A stretch of 64,000 bases of DNA from Heterobilharzia americana (GCA_944470555.2 OX104130.1:56391491-56455490), one strand, 5' to 3'. Positions 34,726 through 49,900 are shown, counted from the first letter of the stretch. Notes: generated by a model from the letters alone, not told the origin. Made by a program: numbers and translations.

Positions 34726-36339
34726 ACTTATCTTGTACAACAGTGAAATGTGCTGTTCTAATCAAGATTAAAGTTTTGACAGCCCTATTTCTACTGGAGA
34801 TGATAGTTTTATTGAGGAAAAGCTGTAGTCAACTTTGTTTCAGCAAGTGATATGCCTTGTTGAAGATTTTCTAGCATAACTGAACATCACCCACTTAATG
34901 GTTTCATCGACGCCATCTGGTGCTTTGAAAGCACTGCCAGTAGTGTTCGTCATTTTGTAAGGATGCAAAGTGAATTATTTTCACAATTGGAAGAAGTACG
35001 TTCAAGATACTTGATCAGTAGTGAAATAAAACCAGGTGCGATGTAGTTGAGAGATTCAATGAAGGTCTAATTTAGAAACAAAATTTTACATCTATTCTAT
35101 TATCCTTCTCACTGTATTTCCTCTGTCTTCTTTACTAACATATTTTACCAATATCACGGCAATTATTCTGATTCATATTTTTTCTTCTTGGAAACTTAAA
35201 TTCATGGTACTAATGTGAAGTGCCTGTACGTTCGTTAGGTTCTGCTTTATTTGTGACTGACTTAGTACTCTACGGTAATTTATATGACAGAGGATTCTAA
35301 TGAGACCCTTTTCTAATCATTTTATCTCTGGGCAATAATCCAGGTGACACCTTCGATCTCAATCATACTTCAGAAAGATGGAATGCAAGATGCTGAGGTG
35401 AACAAAATTTGTGTTTGAGTTTTTCACGACAATCTTTGACTGACTACACAATTAATTACTTCTCAATATGATAGTATCTTAGTGAAGGAATTAACTAAAA
35501 TACTACTGAATCGAGTGTCGCGAATGGTTTCGTCTAATGGTCACCCAAGGATATCCACACCCTCAAGGAAACTAGTACTGTGGTATGTCTTTGTAGTATG
35601 GCTGATTTCATATTCAATATCTACAAATTTTCGAATAACGTAGTGAACGACAGTGGTGTATATCTAAGAGTGTCAGCCTCTGTAAACTTCCAGAAATAGC
35701 TTGTCCATGAGCTCTGGAAGATATAAATGTCCTGTCAAAAACTTTTTCGATTTTTAAATAAGCCCTCCCCCAAAGTCAAATAATTCACTAAACAATTTCG
35801 GAGTACTTTTAATTATTAAACACAGCGTACAACTAAACGAACAACTCTGATTAAGAAGAAATGAATGAAGCATAATACTGGATATTACCAACCGGTCAGT
35901 CTGTCTGCTAGACCATCCCAGTAAAGCTGTATCAAAGCATAAAACTTATTTTTTTGCAGTTACTTGATGTGTTTTCTTGTTTTCTGGAGCATTACCATTG
36001 AGTTATTCATTCGATTTTAACTGAAAATTAGTTTCAGCATCAAAAATCCATTTTTTAAAATCATTTTATTTACTTTATTATGCTTCACTACTGTCTAATA
36101 TACACAAATAAATCTTTAACAGTCAACATACATAATCAGTTTTTAATATCGAATGTAGCTCAAGCCTTTATAAAACTAACACCATGAATTCCAGTGTTTC
36201 AAGGCTGACTTTGCCTTTTTCAAACCCATTCCGTCATTCCACTGGTTTATTTGTTTGTTTTACATCATTTTTATTTTCTTGAATTTATTATCTCAGTGAA
36301 AATAATAATAGATTCTTTTATTTTGTAACTTACTTGGAG

Positions 36340-36510
36340 GTGACTGGCAGTGAAATCCAGCAAATATTCGTCTTGTTCAGGACTAGCCAGCTGGATGTAC
36401 TTGCATACAAGAAAGTGATGGTGTTCCTACTGAGACTCACACTCAACACCCTTCACTTCAAACTCTTTGGCGTTATTCACTACGCTGTTAAGTCACAACA
36501 GCCACTTGTT
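36340..36510 (-). mobile_element. decayed Sm-alpha type SINE
   Basis: The minus strand contains GTACATCCAGCTGGCTAGTC and GCTGGATTTCACTGCCAG, the hammerhead frame of the SINE family with the core mutated (CTGGCTAG for CTGATGAG) and no GAAA. A second partial end (GGCTAGCAATGGGGTTCAG) follows at 36662-36680 on the plus strand. Confidence 0.6.
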
Positions 36511-36552
36511 GTATAACCGGTATCAGCTATTGCTTATTGATATTTGTAATAC

Positions 36553-36722
36553 TCTCTTGTTATACTGGACCGAATGGATCAATTTCTACTTATATATGGG
36601 ATCCTATGCAAATGCCACAAAACTGCCTGAAGATTTATTAGGTGGCAGTTTTCTTGACAGCGGCTAGCAATGGGGTTCAGTGTGATAATTTTTATCATTT
36701 CGATCCAGTATAACAACTGGAT
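36553..36722. repeat. short inverted repeat
   Basis: CTTGTTATACTGGACCGAAT (36553-36572) and the reverse complement of 36698-36722 (TTGTTATACTGGATCGAA) form arms of about 20 bases separated by about 125 bases of SINE-like sequence. Confidence 0.55.
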
Positions 36723-37866
36723 ATTACAAGTAGCAATAAATAATAATATGTTCCATTTATAAATCTATGTTTACTTCTTCATATCATTTGCAACAAAATC
36801 AGCTTATTCTGTGAGCTATAATATTTTCGAATATTGTTTTCAATTCGTTTTATATACCCTTCATCACTAACTTTGACCATAGTTTTTAAAGTGTTACCAA
36901 TTAGCTTCAAGTCTATAAAAAACAGTGCAATACAAAGAGTTAACGGTGACGAGCATCTTTCCAATTTATTTCACAAATACGTCGGTTGGAATTCATTTCC
37001 TGATTGTATTTTTAGTTGGGAACGTTAAACTGTTGTACCAGTTATCATCCTCAGTATAACTTGGCAAAAGTTATATCTTTTTCATTTCCATAGGTATGGT
37101 GAAGAAGTCATAATGGTAAACCATTTCCAAGTGTTTACATTCCCGAATGATACACCTTGTCCATTGAGAGTTCATAGTCGATTTGAGAAAAATAACCTGC
37201 ATGGAAAGATCTAGGTGAGTTATATTTTAGAAGAGTGATATTTCTATGAGTTAACTGGAGAAAGTCGAGCTTAAAGCACTTTTAGTCTGAGCAAGGGTTT
37301 TATCAAATGCTTCGGTATACTAGATAAATTCCGACACTCTTTAGCTCTATTATGATGTAAGAAAACAACGAAGCAACAATTAAACAGTATTGATATGTGT
37401 ATTTGTTTAACAAAGCACAAAATTAAAGTAGGATAAATAAAGGTTATATTTGAAGTCAATCAGAAGGAAATACTGAATGATGAATTGTTTAATTCCAGAT
37501 TCATATTTCTTTTCAAGATAGAATTTTAAATACAGCTAGACAAGTATCGAATAAGCGAGTGAAATAATGATTTATAAGTATCTTTCGTTGATTTTTATCA
37601 TCTCATGTTTTTTGAAGCAATAAACATTTTGTTTGATACTTTTCAAGAAATACTATTTGAAAGGTAAAAGTAGACTGTGTTTGTGTTCTTATGCGTTTGT
37701 GTAACATTGATTGTTACTATTGACTAGAATGGAATTCAAAATTATGAAGAGACGAAAGAAATGAATGAATTAATAAATTATACTTTTTACTACCGATACT
37801 ACTACTTCAATCCATATCATTAGCAGTAATAGTAGTAGTTACCGTAGTGTAATTATTATTGTGTTA

Positions 37867-37940
37867 TTAGCCCATGTTCAGTGTACCGGCACCCTGACCG
37901 AAACCAAAGCCTTTCGGTCCAAAATGTTTTCCATAACAGC
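37867..37940 (-). CDS. CSRP: CRP exon 5: last zinc ligand, glycine-rich tail, stop
   Basis: Acceptor CTTTTCAG/GC at 37941/37940. It encodes the end of LIM2 ([10 protein letters not shown]), [13 protein letters not shown] and a TAA stop at 37869-37867. This matches the canonical end of CRP family proteins. Confidence 0.95.
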
Positions 37941-40900
37941 CTGAAAAGTAAAGAAAAGCACTTTAATGGTAAAGTCGGTTACTTTGGATGGGATATCGAA
38001 GTGAAATGTAATATTTTACAACGCTTACTCTGTTAACAGCTGGTTAGGCAATGGAGTACGGATAGGTCTTGAAGAATTGAATCCGTCAGTTCAAACATGA
38101 AGTTCAACTCATGACACCTGCAAGTTTTTACTTTGGTCTGACGATTGTTTCCCAATGCTTTTTCTTAGTTAGTCCAAAGTTAAACAGAACGACTGTTATT
38201 AGCCCTAGTGATTTTCTGATGGATAATAATGCTTCTATCTGCATGATTGGAGTAGCTAAATCATCAACTTACCTACAATTATGAATTCCATACACTGTAT
38301 AATGAATAGTATGGTGCTTATTTATTTGACATGTACTTTTCAGAAATATGCATAAACCAAAAGAGGATACTTATTTACTGGATGCCAGCAACTAATTAAT
38401 GGGGAGCTATGGTTTTTTGGTAATCACAAAAAAGGAGTATATGCAATCTCGAAATAGATGATATTTTTTAAGAAATCCAACCTTATTTTATTGACTGTCA
38501 TAATTATGCAAATGTCTCTGAGATATTTTAGTCACGGCTGATCTTCTGCAAGATTTGTTAGGCACACTAGTACTTTATTATCGAGTAAAACTGTCATGAC
38601 GGCATCTATGACCAACAATATGGTTAGTCTGTAGCTATAGCCATGTATGAAATTGTACACAATAACATAATAGGATGGGATAGAGAGAAAGTATTAAAAG
38701 CCAAATTAGTTAGGTGGAGGAAGAGATTGATCATCGAATCTTTATTTTTAGATAATATAGTTAGAAGACTAAGTTTATCTCAACAATGTGATGTAATAGC
38801 ACAATATATTCTGAACAGTCTGATCGTACATTTACTTATCAAGCCAATTCATATTAAACCGAAGCTTGGAGAACAAATATAATAACTAAGATAGGAGGGG
38901 ATTAAAATTAAGAAAGATGAGAACGAAAATGAAGAGTGACACAGTTGATCATAATCTTGGTTAGAATAGAAAGTTTACCAAGGTAGATGTAGTGTAAGAA
39001 AATAACTGCTTTGTAAACATAAATATAATTTCAATTTGTGTATGGCTTCCTCTCCCACAAACCTCAGTATGTATACCTGACTGCTTCTAAACGGGTTACA
39101 GAATTAATATTCAAATAGCTTTCAAATTTTTAATGTATGCAAAGCAATTTGTTCTTACACTACACCTACCGTGGTGAACTTTCTATTTTTATCAAGATTA
39201 CGATCATTTGTGTCAATCTCCACTTTTATTCTCATCTTAATTTTAATTCCCTCTTATCTTAATTGTTATATTTGTCCTACAAAGCTTTGGTCTAGTATGA
39301 ATTAGCTTGATAAGTAAATGTGTGATCAGATTGTTCGAAATATAGTGTCTTACTACATTAAATTACTAACAATACTATCTAAATTCGCAAACGGGACTCA
39401 TCGTTTGGAATCTTTGCATATCGAATCAACACCAAATGGATGCAGTAGAAATGATTATGTACCTGTCCCAGATATATATGGAAAATTCTACTACTCTCAT
39501 CAGAAAGAAGAGAGGATTAAAACTATATAAACTATTTCTCTAATTTTTGGAGTTATGTGTTGTGAATACGGACAACAAATTATATCTGAAACATTATCCA
39601 GTAAATGATACTATTTCACTATGTGATATTTTCAATAAACAGACTAAATTGGAATTAAAATCTATCATAATGCCCAAATTCAGTTCTTTGTAAAATGGTA
39701 TTATAAACATGGAGTTTAAAAATTAGCCGTTATAACAAGTGATAAAAAAAGAAAACACTAAGTTAAGCAGTAAATCATCGCAAATCATCTTCAGTAAAAC
39801 ATCTTGGATGATGTAAATTTTTCGCAGCAACACCATGGTTAAATTCTAAATCAATACAAAGTTAATTGTTTGAGAGTGGATGTTCTATTCAAGTTGGTAT
39901 AGGGTTTACGTTGTCAAACTAAATTTCACTAGTAGTGATTAGTAAGGAGGTAATGGAAATTCATCCCGACTGATAACAAGAAAAACTTGTAGAAGTACAA
40001 CATCCTTTCTATTGAGTAAAAGTATTTATGCCTAGGATTTAATCTGCTTAAGTAAACTCAACAAAAGCGCAACCATTTACTACTGCACCTAGTACAACAA
40101 ATCGCAAACATTTGGCCAGTAATTAATTTTATTAATATCTAATGAGAATCTCTGAACTCTCAGAAACTCACCAACCTAACTGAGCATGCTAAATAGCTGT
40201 CAACTAGACTGTCTGAGATAAGCTTCATCGATGGACTGAACATAACGAAAAATATCGATGACTGAAGTTGGATCACGCTTCAGGTAGTCTAATGAGCAGT
40301 CAAGCAACTACTTCCTACTTAGTGCAGCTCCACTTACACTATAAAAAATCTGACTGCCCAGCCACTGTGATCATAATGAACAGGCAGATATGGATTATCA
40401 GACTGTATGACAGCTGGAAGAGAAGATCGGTGCTTGAAATAAACTTTATTTCTGATTAGTGGGTGGTTTTGGTACCTCAGTCAGCATAGTGCCAGGATGG
40501 GAGCCGAAAATTGTTTTTCTAAATCCTACCATAACCGTGGCTTTGATTTAACATACATCATCAAATATGCATGTTCCTTAACATTTCACTCAGACTTCTG
40601 TAGCTACCAATATCGGAGGAAAAACTAAATATATAAGTAATATTTCAGCACCGCGGAAGAGAACAGTTTCATATTCGATTATTTATCTGACATTGCATAC
40701 ATTAATGGAGTACTGTTTACTAAATGGTGTTTCGAGCACAATTTATTGCTCATAATTACATCAGAGTTATCAAACAATTTCCAAGCTTCACTTTTATACT
40801 CCAGCAGTTCTTCATTTCATCATTTTAATGGTGGTAAAATTTTCCAGATATCTTTGATTCGTGATGCATCATTCCTACAACCTGTGTAAGGTATTAGTTC

Positions 40901-43900
40901 AATAAACAAAGAGTCTGAAATCAGTTTCTCCCTTCACCTAGTCATATTGGACATTGAAAATGTCACTCTACCCTACCCTATAGTGTGATTATAGATCACT
41001 ACATACAGAGCGATATCCGAGTTTTCCGTTAAATTACTTATCTTAGTAGGGTCTGTCGTTCTATATTTCGCCAAACTATTGTGCTCCACAGTCCTGATTG
41101 AATCTTATCGGCTACTCTTCTTTATATACTCAGTGTAAGGTTCAAATCATACCATTTGCGAAAATATTTAAACGTCTGCATCATTTTATCACAATTTTTC
41201 ACTAAAGAATATTACCTTTGCAGTAAACTTCTTTCTCCTCCTTCTGTGTGCACAAGTTTGTTGAATCAAGTGACTTCCCACAGGTTTTGCACCGGAAACA
41301 AGCTTTGTGGAAGTTTAGCTAGTTGAAAAGTAATAAAAAAAGTCAAAACACAAACAGATGAAGACTAGTAGCCAATCAAGTAACTGTCAGTTGACAAAAT
41401 GACAGCTTTGGGCTTACTAAGTTACTCAGTTCTGCTGTATAATTGTTAAATACTTGATTTTGGTACTATCTCTAAGGGATGGAAGTCCTTAATGAGCATT
41501 ATGGGGAGTAGAGAAAAGTGTCTTATACTACTGTTTAGTTAACACCATTTATTGGTCTTATGCATCTACAGAAAAGGTGTGGAAATGCATAGAATTTATT
41601 CGATGATTACGTGTTTCGATGTGAGATATTTTCTAGAACTATCTGTATGAAATAATAAAGACTGGTGATTATAGAAGCTGGGTTATTCAGGTCAAAACCA
41701 AAAACCATGGCAGAAATGTAGTAGTTTTTTTCTTCTGCCCAAAAGTTTGGGCATTTTACACCAGTAGGGTTTCTCTCTCCGTCACCAAATATATACACTT
41801 GATGTTACTGCTGACATTTCTCTTCCATTTTATCAATGAGTCGGAGAGTCAGAATAACATGATTTAATTATGAAAAGTCACTTCTGCTGTTCAGACTTAT
41901 TCATTTATATTATTTTTATTTTATTAATCCCTTGGGTTCCTAATGGAACATACGGCTTTAGTAGCACGTCTCCAGTGTACTCTGTTCTCTGAAAACTTTT
42001 GAACCTGGCTCCACAACAGCCCACAAGCTCTCATTTCTTCCTCGCAGGATCTCCTCTATGTCACCCATGGACGCCCAACTGGTCGCTTCCCATCTGGGTT
42101 CCACTCGAGCAACTGGGCTGGCGCATGATGTCCCCAGTCGACCTTCTCAGTGTATACCCAATCTATCTCCACTTCCTTCTGCATATTGACTTATTCATTT
42201 AGGTGGGAAATAATCGAACAATAAGAAATTTCTTAGTAGTGGCAAGAAGAATTTCGGTTATTTCTTTTCCTAAGCTCATAAAGTTGGGTAATATTGACAT
42301 TCCAATGAGTGTTGTTTACTCTAATGAAGTATTTCAGCAAAAGTGGTCTCTTCGTTTCTCGAAATCAGTTGTATAAAGTTCTAAACTCTGATAACAACTA
42401 GGAATTACGATATACCCTTCTAAGTATTGACTGTCTCCTGACAATTGGCAAAAATATCTACATTTTAGTCTTTTGTTGTTCAGCTTAAATGGTTTTGAGA
42501 TCTAAAGAGTTCGCTGAGCATTCATTAGAATCAAGTTATTTACCCGATGATCTTGAGGTTATTCCTGAGTCCAATCAGACTTTAATCGAAGCGGGAAGAT
42601 TACTTGCTATAAATTAGTATACAAATAGTTTATTGAGTATTATTATTGGTAAATTGAATACTCGTTTCAAAGTGTTGTCTAGAATCATTTTCAAAAGATC
42701 AAAATTTACACATGTTATTTTCAGTGTAATTCGACCGACGACTTACCCCACTTGGACATCCAATAGCTTTTTCTGCATCATAGACTCGCTTACCACAACG
42801 TGGACAACCTCCGTCCTCTGGCGGTATGATTTTACCACCCATTCCTGGAGCTGTTGGTTTGTTACTAGTTTATTGATTTTAAAGTATAAAAAATAGAATA
42901 CAGTGTAAATATTGTAAACTTCATGATCAAAATCTAACCTGATAGAGTTGAATAAGTTGAGCATTGGATTACAAAATATATTTCATTTACAGTGTAAGTA
43001 ATTCAAGACATTTGTTGCAAATTACCATTCTCGTATAATGCGCTCATGCTTGTGTTTTGTTTTATCAGAAGGAATCAAAATTTTAATTTAACAAAAAAAA
43101 TAATAGAATTGATATTCGCTACTAAGAAGATATTAGCCTCCTAGTGTGAGTATAAATTACTTTCCTCGTTTACTGTGAATATATTGCACAAAAGCTTAAA
43201 AGCTAGAGAAATTCACTTTATTAGACTTTGGAAATATATGGCTCCAAACTCTTTTGTGTATGTAGAAAAATGAATAACTGAAGAGAAAGTGCCAGTAACC
43301 ACTCATCCTTGTCATAAGGGAAAAACGTAAAGTATCGAGAATATACAGTCCTTCATAGATTACATGTAAAGGTAGGTCAACTGAAATAAGATGTCTAGAC
43401 TAAAACGGTTTAACTTTGAGCTGCAACTCGTATTCTAATCACTTTTCAGCTTAGTTATTTACATTATTAGGCTGAATGAAATCAGTCAATATCAAAAAAG
43501 TATGAGGCTTTCCTGAACTAATCAGATATATTAGACATCATGAAGTAAAATAAATTTAGTAACCGATAGACATAAGTTTATAAGTGGTTGTCACAAACTG
43601 AAATAAGCTGGATTGTAATGGTGGTCCAGTAAGTATTCTTCAACCTTTTCGTCTCAAAGTGTGTACTGTTGATTGTTTTAGGCATTAAGCTTAAGATTCG
43701 CACTTGGTTCGACGAGGAAATTACTTTTAAACTATGTAGTGAACATTGGTCAACGATATCCCTTTTCTGTTGTGATCTTGCTATCCTTAAACGCTTATTG
43801 GGGGTATTCGTACATACTGTTGGTTAGACATATTTGTTTGTGGAGACATTTCTCTAGTCATTCAAAAAAAAATTTTTTAGTCGTTCAGTCATTTTCAAGG

Positions 43901-46900
43901 TTTTGCTTATTTAGTAAGCAATTTTCATAGAATGATTTTAGCGAAGAACAACAAGTCGTCAAAATGCAATGTATCGCCGCTTTACTATCGTATGCGACTC
44001 TCCACAGTCGTCTTGTCTCATTTCACTTCGTAAGAAGCTACCGTCAAACCATGATATTATCATATGATTTACCTCACAATAACGTCAGAATATGGCTATA
44101 GTGAGGGATGTGTTTATGAATTCTTTTAACTGACCCGTGACTCGTTTCTTATCACTTTACTTATGAAATCACAAGTCAGTAAAAATCATTTAATTACATC
44201 TCTGTAGCATCGTTTTATATAATCTTACATCACGTGCAAGAAGCAGGTAACTGCTTCATAGCTTCATACATTTCAATCATCCATGACAGATGAGAAATCT
44301 TAAATTTGTTGTATTTCTCACGGTTAAAGTGTTTTAAGAAGACTATATTGGAAGAGTTGATTTCCAGAAGTCTCGGTATTCAAACATGGTATTCTGTCAA
44401 AATTCTTAGTCGCAATAGCCTCAGTCACCGAAACAAATTGTCGCAGTTAAGATCCATTACACGAAGCTGAAAGTATTGCTTATTGCTATATGCAATAACA
44501 CTAAAACCATTCCCAATAAATACCAGCTGCATCTATGATTATTGCCTTGTAAGGCATGTAACAGATTTGAAAGAAAAATCAAATCGATAGCTCAGGAGGG
44601 TAAACTGGTCACTCACAAATTTTTGTTTTATCAGTCTTGACCTAGATAACAAGTTACAACAGAAGAGAGAAAATTTCGCTTCTTGAGTACATTTAGTACT
44701 GAAATAAACTATAACGCTGTTCGAATTCATGAAGTGTTGAAGTATTTTTATAAAAATCATTGTTTTTATCTGATGTTATTAGAATGTTGTAGCTATATCT
44801 GTTACTGCTGAGTTGTTGTGAATATTTAAACCAATAAAAGGCTGCTCATATGACCAAGTTTTAAGTAGGAATTCGTATGTCATATCCTTGTATCTCTCAC
44901 CCTTCTACAAATATATTCAAATTGTTGAAATACACGTTTCACGTTTTTTTTAAAAATTTATAGTTCATTTTTATCATCATTACTCTTTTGTATGTAAGAC
45001 ATATTTAATATGTACATAATATCTTGATGATTAGAGTACTGCTTGTTTGTGTTGAAACTATTTAGCTAAAGTATGTAATGAAATCATGAAGATAATGTGA
45101 AACAGTTTTAGCTATAGTTGTTGTCGAAACTGAACCCAGTTCAAAGTATACATATCATAACTTGCATGTTTCAGTACCGGTTTAGATATTCAAAGTCTGC
45201 CGTTTCAAATATAGATGTAGTCTAGGTTCTCAGTCATTGTCTGCATGATATCACTTATAGAATATAACGGAAATATTAAGATTTTCCAGTCTGAATTTTG
45301 GATGGAAATAAACTAGCTCAGACCATTGTAGCAAGAAATAAAGTAGAAATGCTTGCAATTTGTTGTATTAGTGGATTGCTTAGAATACTCACCTCATTTC
45401 TGTGTCTTTATTGCCAACATGACTTCCACTATCCATATTCAGCGCCCCGGAACCTCCACCGAATCCATAGCCTTTCGGACCAAATTTACGACCATGACAA
45501 GTTTTGCAGAAAACTTCTCCTTCATGTTCAGCAACAGTGGTACTGTCTAACATCTTATTGCATAAACCTATAGATGTTAGAGAATATATTTATTATAAAA
45601 CTTACATGAGTATTAGTCAAAAATAAGGGCAAATTACTTAATGGAGTCTTCGAATTTTGTTACAGTAAAATATAATACTTTATGAAAACGTTAGGCAATA
45701 GTATACATACACATTTTAGTTTTGAGTCGACAGTGGAACAATAATGCCAAACTGTGGATTCATTGGAAGAAAGTTCAAGTAGCTTTTAACAATTTTTTTA
45801 AGCTACTGCATGCAACTTTTTACGTTAATTCTTGATTTCTTTTCACTAATTGTCATCAAAAATTCTATGGACTATCCAGGAGTATTCTTTGTTGATTTTA
45901 TTCGGAATAAATCCTAGTACCGTTAAATTGTGTAAGTAGAAAATTAATTTATTAGTAACAAGGTCATTTGAAATTACCTTTAGAATACAATTATTTGAAA
46001 AAGTCGACTGGTTTACAAATGTTAGGATTATTTTTTTAGTTTGAAGGTCAATCGTCGATTCGTACTTTGCAAAAGTTCTAAAGTATCAGATTGTTTTTCA
46101 CTTTAAATAGCGCATTAATACATAAGATAATTAGTCAGGTATCGGTGATGAAAAAACACTGACCTCTTGAATCTTTATCTGACATTTACTCTGGTGATAT
46201 GTAAAAATTCTTATTTTTTGCCCCCAATACAAAATATGTTTTGAAACAAAGTGTACTGTTCTCAACTAATCCGTTTCTACCGGATAAATTCATCCTTATC
46301 CTTATTAAACAACTAGATGGTAGGAATAAAAGTCAGATGGTTTAGGCGAACTGTCAAATTATCATTTTCTGATACAAAACTGCTAACATCCAAAATGCAT
46401 ATAGAAGGCATCATCTTTAGAAAATCCATTATTATTTTCTATAAGATTTTAGAAATTCTCCAGCAATGCGATATAGATATGGTGATTATATAAAATTCAA
46501 TTATTTTGGTTAAATAAGTTAATGAAAATAGAAGTAATATTTTTTAAAAGAGTTTCATCTGAGAATATTGTCTGAGTAAATTATAGAAACACTTTTGTCA
46601 ACAATTTATTTCTGAAGACATAAAACCGCTGCAGTTCGCTGCTGCTGTATGGATGCCGTTTGCTTCATATGAGGGATAGTTGGAAAGTAGTTAACTATGA
46701 ACAATCTGCATAACTTAGCATAATCAAATAGATGGCTACATATTTTTACCCACTATGCAGAGTTTCAATCTTTCTTGCCGAAGGTGAATGAATATTAAGA
46801 ATTTTAAAACAACGGTATTCCTCTATACATGGTTTAAATGAGATCACAAAGGTGGAGTTCACAGTAGTTAAAGTTATTTAGGAATCTTTGTTGATATGAA

Positions 46901-49900
46901 AAGATTGGATAAGTTAGCTCACTTTCTAAAACAACCTCGAAAGAATTGTAGTACGATGTAAGTTTTTATTGATTTGAAGCCATATGTGATTGAAGTTGGA
47001 GAATGTTAGTCATATGTAGTCCAACGTGTTAAGTGGACAGTGAAATCGTCGCTATCATCCCTAAGGTTCATACACTTGTTTCCTTGTAGAGCCACACATC
47101 AGCAGTTCTTTGGATTTGCGAAATAGAATGCTGTTTGGGTTCAGTGTCACCTGAGTTTTGCTTGACCTACAGCTGATATTGTATCTTGTTGAGATTTTTC
47201 TTCTAATGCAGTTTCCGGCTTCGTCAAAATCGGTAAAATCCTTTTGTGGTGAAAACGATTACTGGATAAGATCTCTCCATTTACATTTTCATACAAAGAA
47301 TTATTGATAATTTACGCACGAATAAAATCGTTATGTTTAATAAGTAAATATTTCTTAAAACCAAGCATAGTGAACCAAGCTGAAACAGCCTTCTTCAGTA
47401 ACCAGTGCTGGGTGTATTATGTACAGTTATTTTGAGAAAGTTCATTTAAGACTGTGCATATCAAGCCTGGCACTGAGACATGTAAATCTCAGCTTCCAAG
47501 CAGAAAAAAATTCCTTGAGTCTAGTTGCTTTTAGGTTACATTCATAGCTGGAAAGTGATTTAGCTAGTCAGAAAGAAGCACTATATTTGATAACTTAAAC
47601 CTTTTTTGACTAATACCAAAGACTATAAATTCGCATCTTATTTATCGAATGCTGACCACTTTTCCACAAGGTGCTGTCAAAAGTTATCCCATGATTTCAT
47701 GCTATATATGTGCAAATTAGACAGATATCCAACAATACAAACCTATTCAGTTCTTTCAAGGTGCATCAGTTTACAATAGAACTGACACCTTGAAAATTAA
47801 CTCTGTGTCTCCTGTTGTACAGTCCACCCAAATTTAGACTGTTATATATACACCAAGAATTAAAACGATAGTTTTGTGAGATTACTTCAACAATAAATTT
47901 TGCAAAATATCTCATTAACGCAGCAGTTTTGTTTATCTTTGGATAACTTGCATCATGAAATTAACACTAGTATAGGAATCTATGCAACACTTAGTACTTC
48001 CTCCTTTGTGGTTGTGTGGGTAATCGGGTATACATTTTTTCAATACTCTTTAGATACAAACCCAACCTAAGGGCTGAACCCTTCATATAACTGTTTTCAG
48101 TTTTTTTTTGAATTTACAGGCTATCTACTTGGTTTTTTTTCTTCCTTACCTCTTTCGGTTTTATGCCACTTTTTGATGCTGTTTCTTTGTCACTTGGTTT
48201 CTTTCCATTAAATAGGCAAGTATTATTGCTCAAGAAATTTTGAGAATATCTTTATTTTATTTTCGTCCACCATGGTAACAGAGTAGTAAATGAATAGAAA
48301 AATTTGTGTCATAATAATAAGAAAACTGTTCCATGTGGCACTCATTCAGATAGTTAGGAACATTTGGCTATCCCACTGGGGTTATATGAGGACTGCTTTC
48401 AAATAATCCAACAATGTATTGCAGTATCACACAAGTTACTATTTTCCATCAAAGGATTACTTTTCACTTACATTATTTGTGGGAATGTCATCAATATGAA
48501 CAAGTATTCACTTAAAAAATATCCTTTATTATGTTCTGGAGTGAAGACCATGTTTTTTCTGGACATCTAACTGATAATTATGTCACAATTCATATATGTT
48601 ACACTATATATGCAAAGCAAAAATAAATCTATTCAGCCAATATTATTATGGACAAGGGGAAAAAAGTACTAATCAAGGTTGATACATTTACAGTTAACTG
48701 CTTTCTACATTTGCCACCTTTACTGTAGGGATTGAATATTCCTTTTTTTTAGTAACTCAACTGTTAAAGGATACTTCACCTTCCAATCTTGTGATATTAG
48801 AATCACTCAAGAAGATGAATTGGTATTCAACAGACTTTTGAAAGGTAGTGAACCTTATGAATTAGCAAGCTGTAAGAGTAAAACTTGCCTATTGTGGTAG
48901 AGTATAATTCAATATAAGACTGCTTATTTGATATAGCACATAGTGATACAACTTATTTACTCCATTATACAGAATTTATGGCTCTTAATCATACCAAACA
49001 TTGGGAAGCTGTTCATGTAGAATGTTTAGTAGAATGTAAACACCTGTTGAAGATTTTTACCTGATAGAATCATCTATGCCATCACCGAATCTGTTTCATT
49101 CAAACTCAAAGTGTTTCAAGTCACCTAAGGTAACTGACAGCTGTACTCGTAAACTACTCGGGTTACAAGAACACATTCTGGTTGGACACGAAAAGAATCC
49201 TAACGAATACACGCTTATAATTTAAACAAACAATAAAAATATGCGCAAGGCATTGAAAGTTAGTAGGCACTGACATGCAGTTAGGTTAACACACATATTC
49301 GTTTCTAACCCGGTAAGTCTGCCCCGATATGCTGAACTGTACCAAAAGGAGTCTGTTACTGTTAATGCCCAATAGACTGATCACTAAAAACATTGACTTG
49401 ATGCAACTTTTGGCCGACTAGCGTTTGCAAATCTTCTCAACACTAACCAACTACTGAGGTGTAAGCGATTGTTTCACTAATATAGTAGACCCCTTGGTCG
49501 TCAAACTAAGGACCGATCTATTACAGCACAAGCTGTAACTGCTCACAAATGTAACTCCTCTGGAACTGGGGAAACTCCATCCAGATTCTTTGTGGAGAAG
49601 AACACCACTATTGGCCGAACTTTTATGTGAACTGTCAGAGATTCACTGAATCAAGAGGTAGTGCCTAATCCTTGAGATTTAGTTTATACAGACTCAATCA
49701 AAAAATGAGGTTGAGGAAACAAAACGGAGAACCGCCTACCACTTGCTTTCTTGTGTGATCTCACGCTGTAATTCAGTCGTTAGTTTAAGTAAGGTTCCAG
49801 GATAAGCTAATGTCGATCAGCTTCTTTTCTCTTCAAGAGCGTGGATTTAGAAAAAGGTACTCCTGAATAACTAACTATTGACGCAAGACTGCTGTTATTT

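Larger units (their letters stand above)
22477..37866. other. 15.4 kb intergenic region between two convergent genes
   Basis: This covers the 3' flank of Nup54 and of the LIM gene. It holds repeat X (23440-23590), repeat Y copies (25030-25275, 31045-31285), an RTE-B fragment (28751-29062), SINEs (30765-30945, 36340-36510), a split RTE-like copy (32385-32552 and 34205-34725) and a Penelope-like fragment (33530-33985). The remaining AT-rich stretches, including 23591-25029, 25276-28750, 29063-30764, 31286-32384 and 34726-36339, show no frame above about 90 codons and nothing I recognise. Confidence 0.7.
37941..41215 (-). other. CRP intron 4 with inverted repeat and repeat X copies
   Basis: Besides the inverted repeat (38735-39400), a Penelope-like tail fragment and repeat X copies at 39545-39695 and 40625-40770, nothing is recognised. 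Confidence 0.7.
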
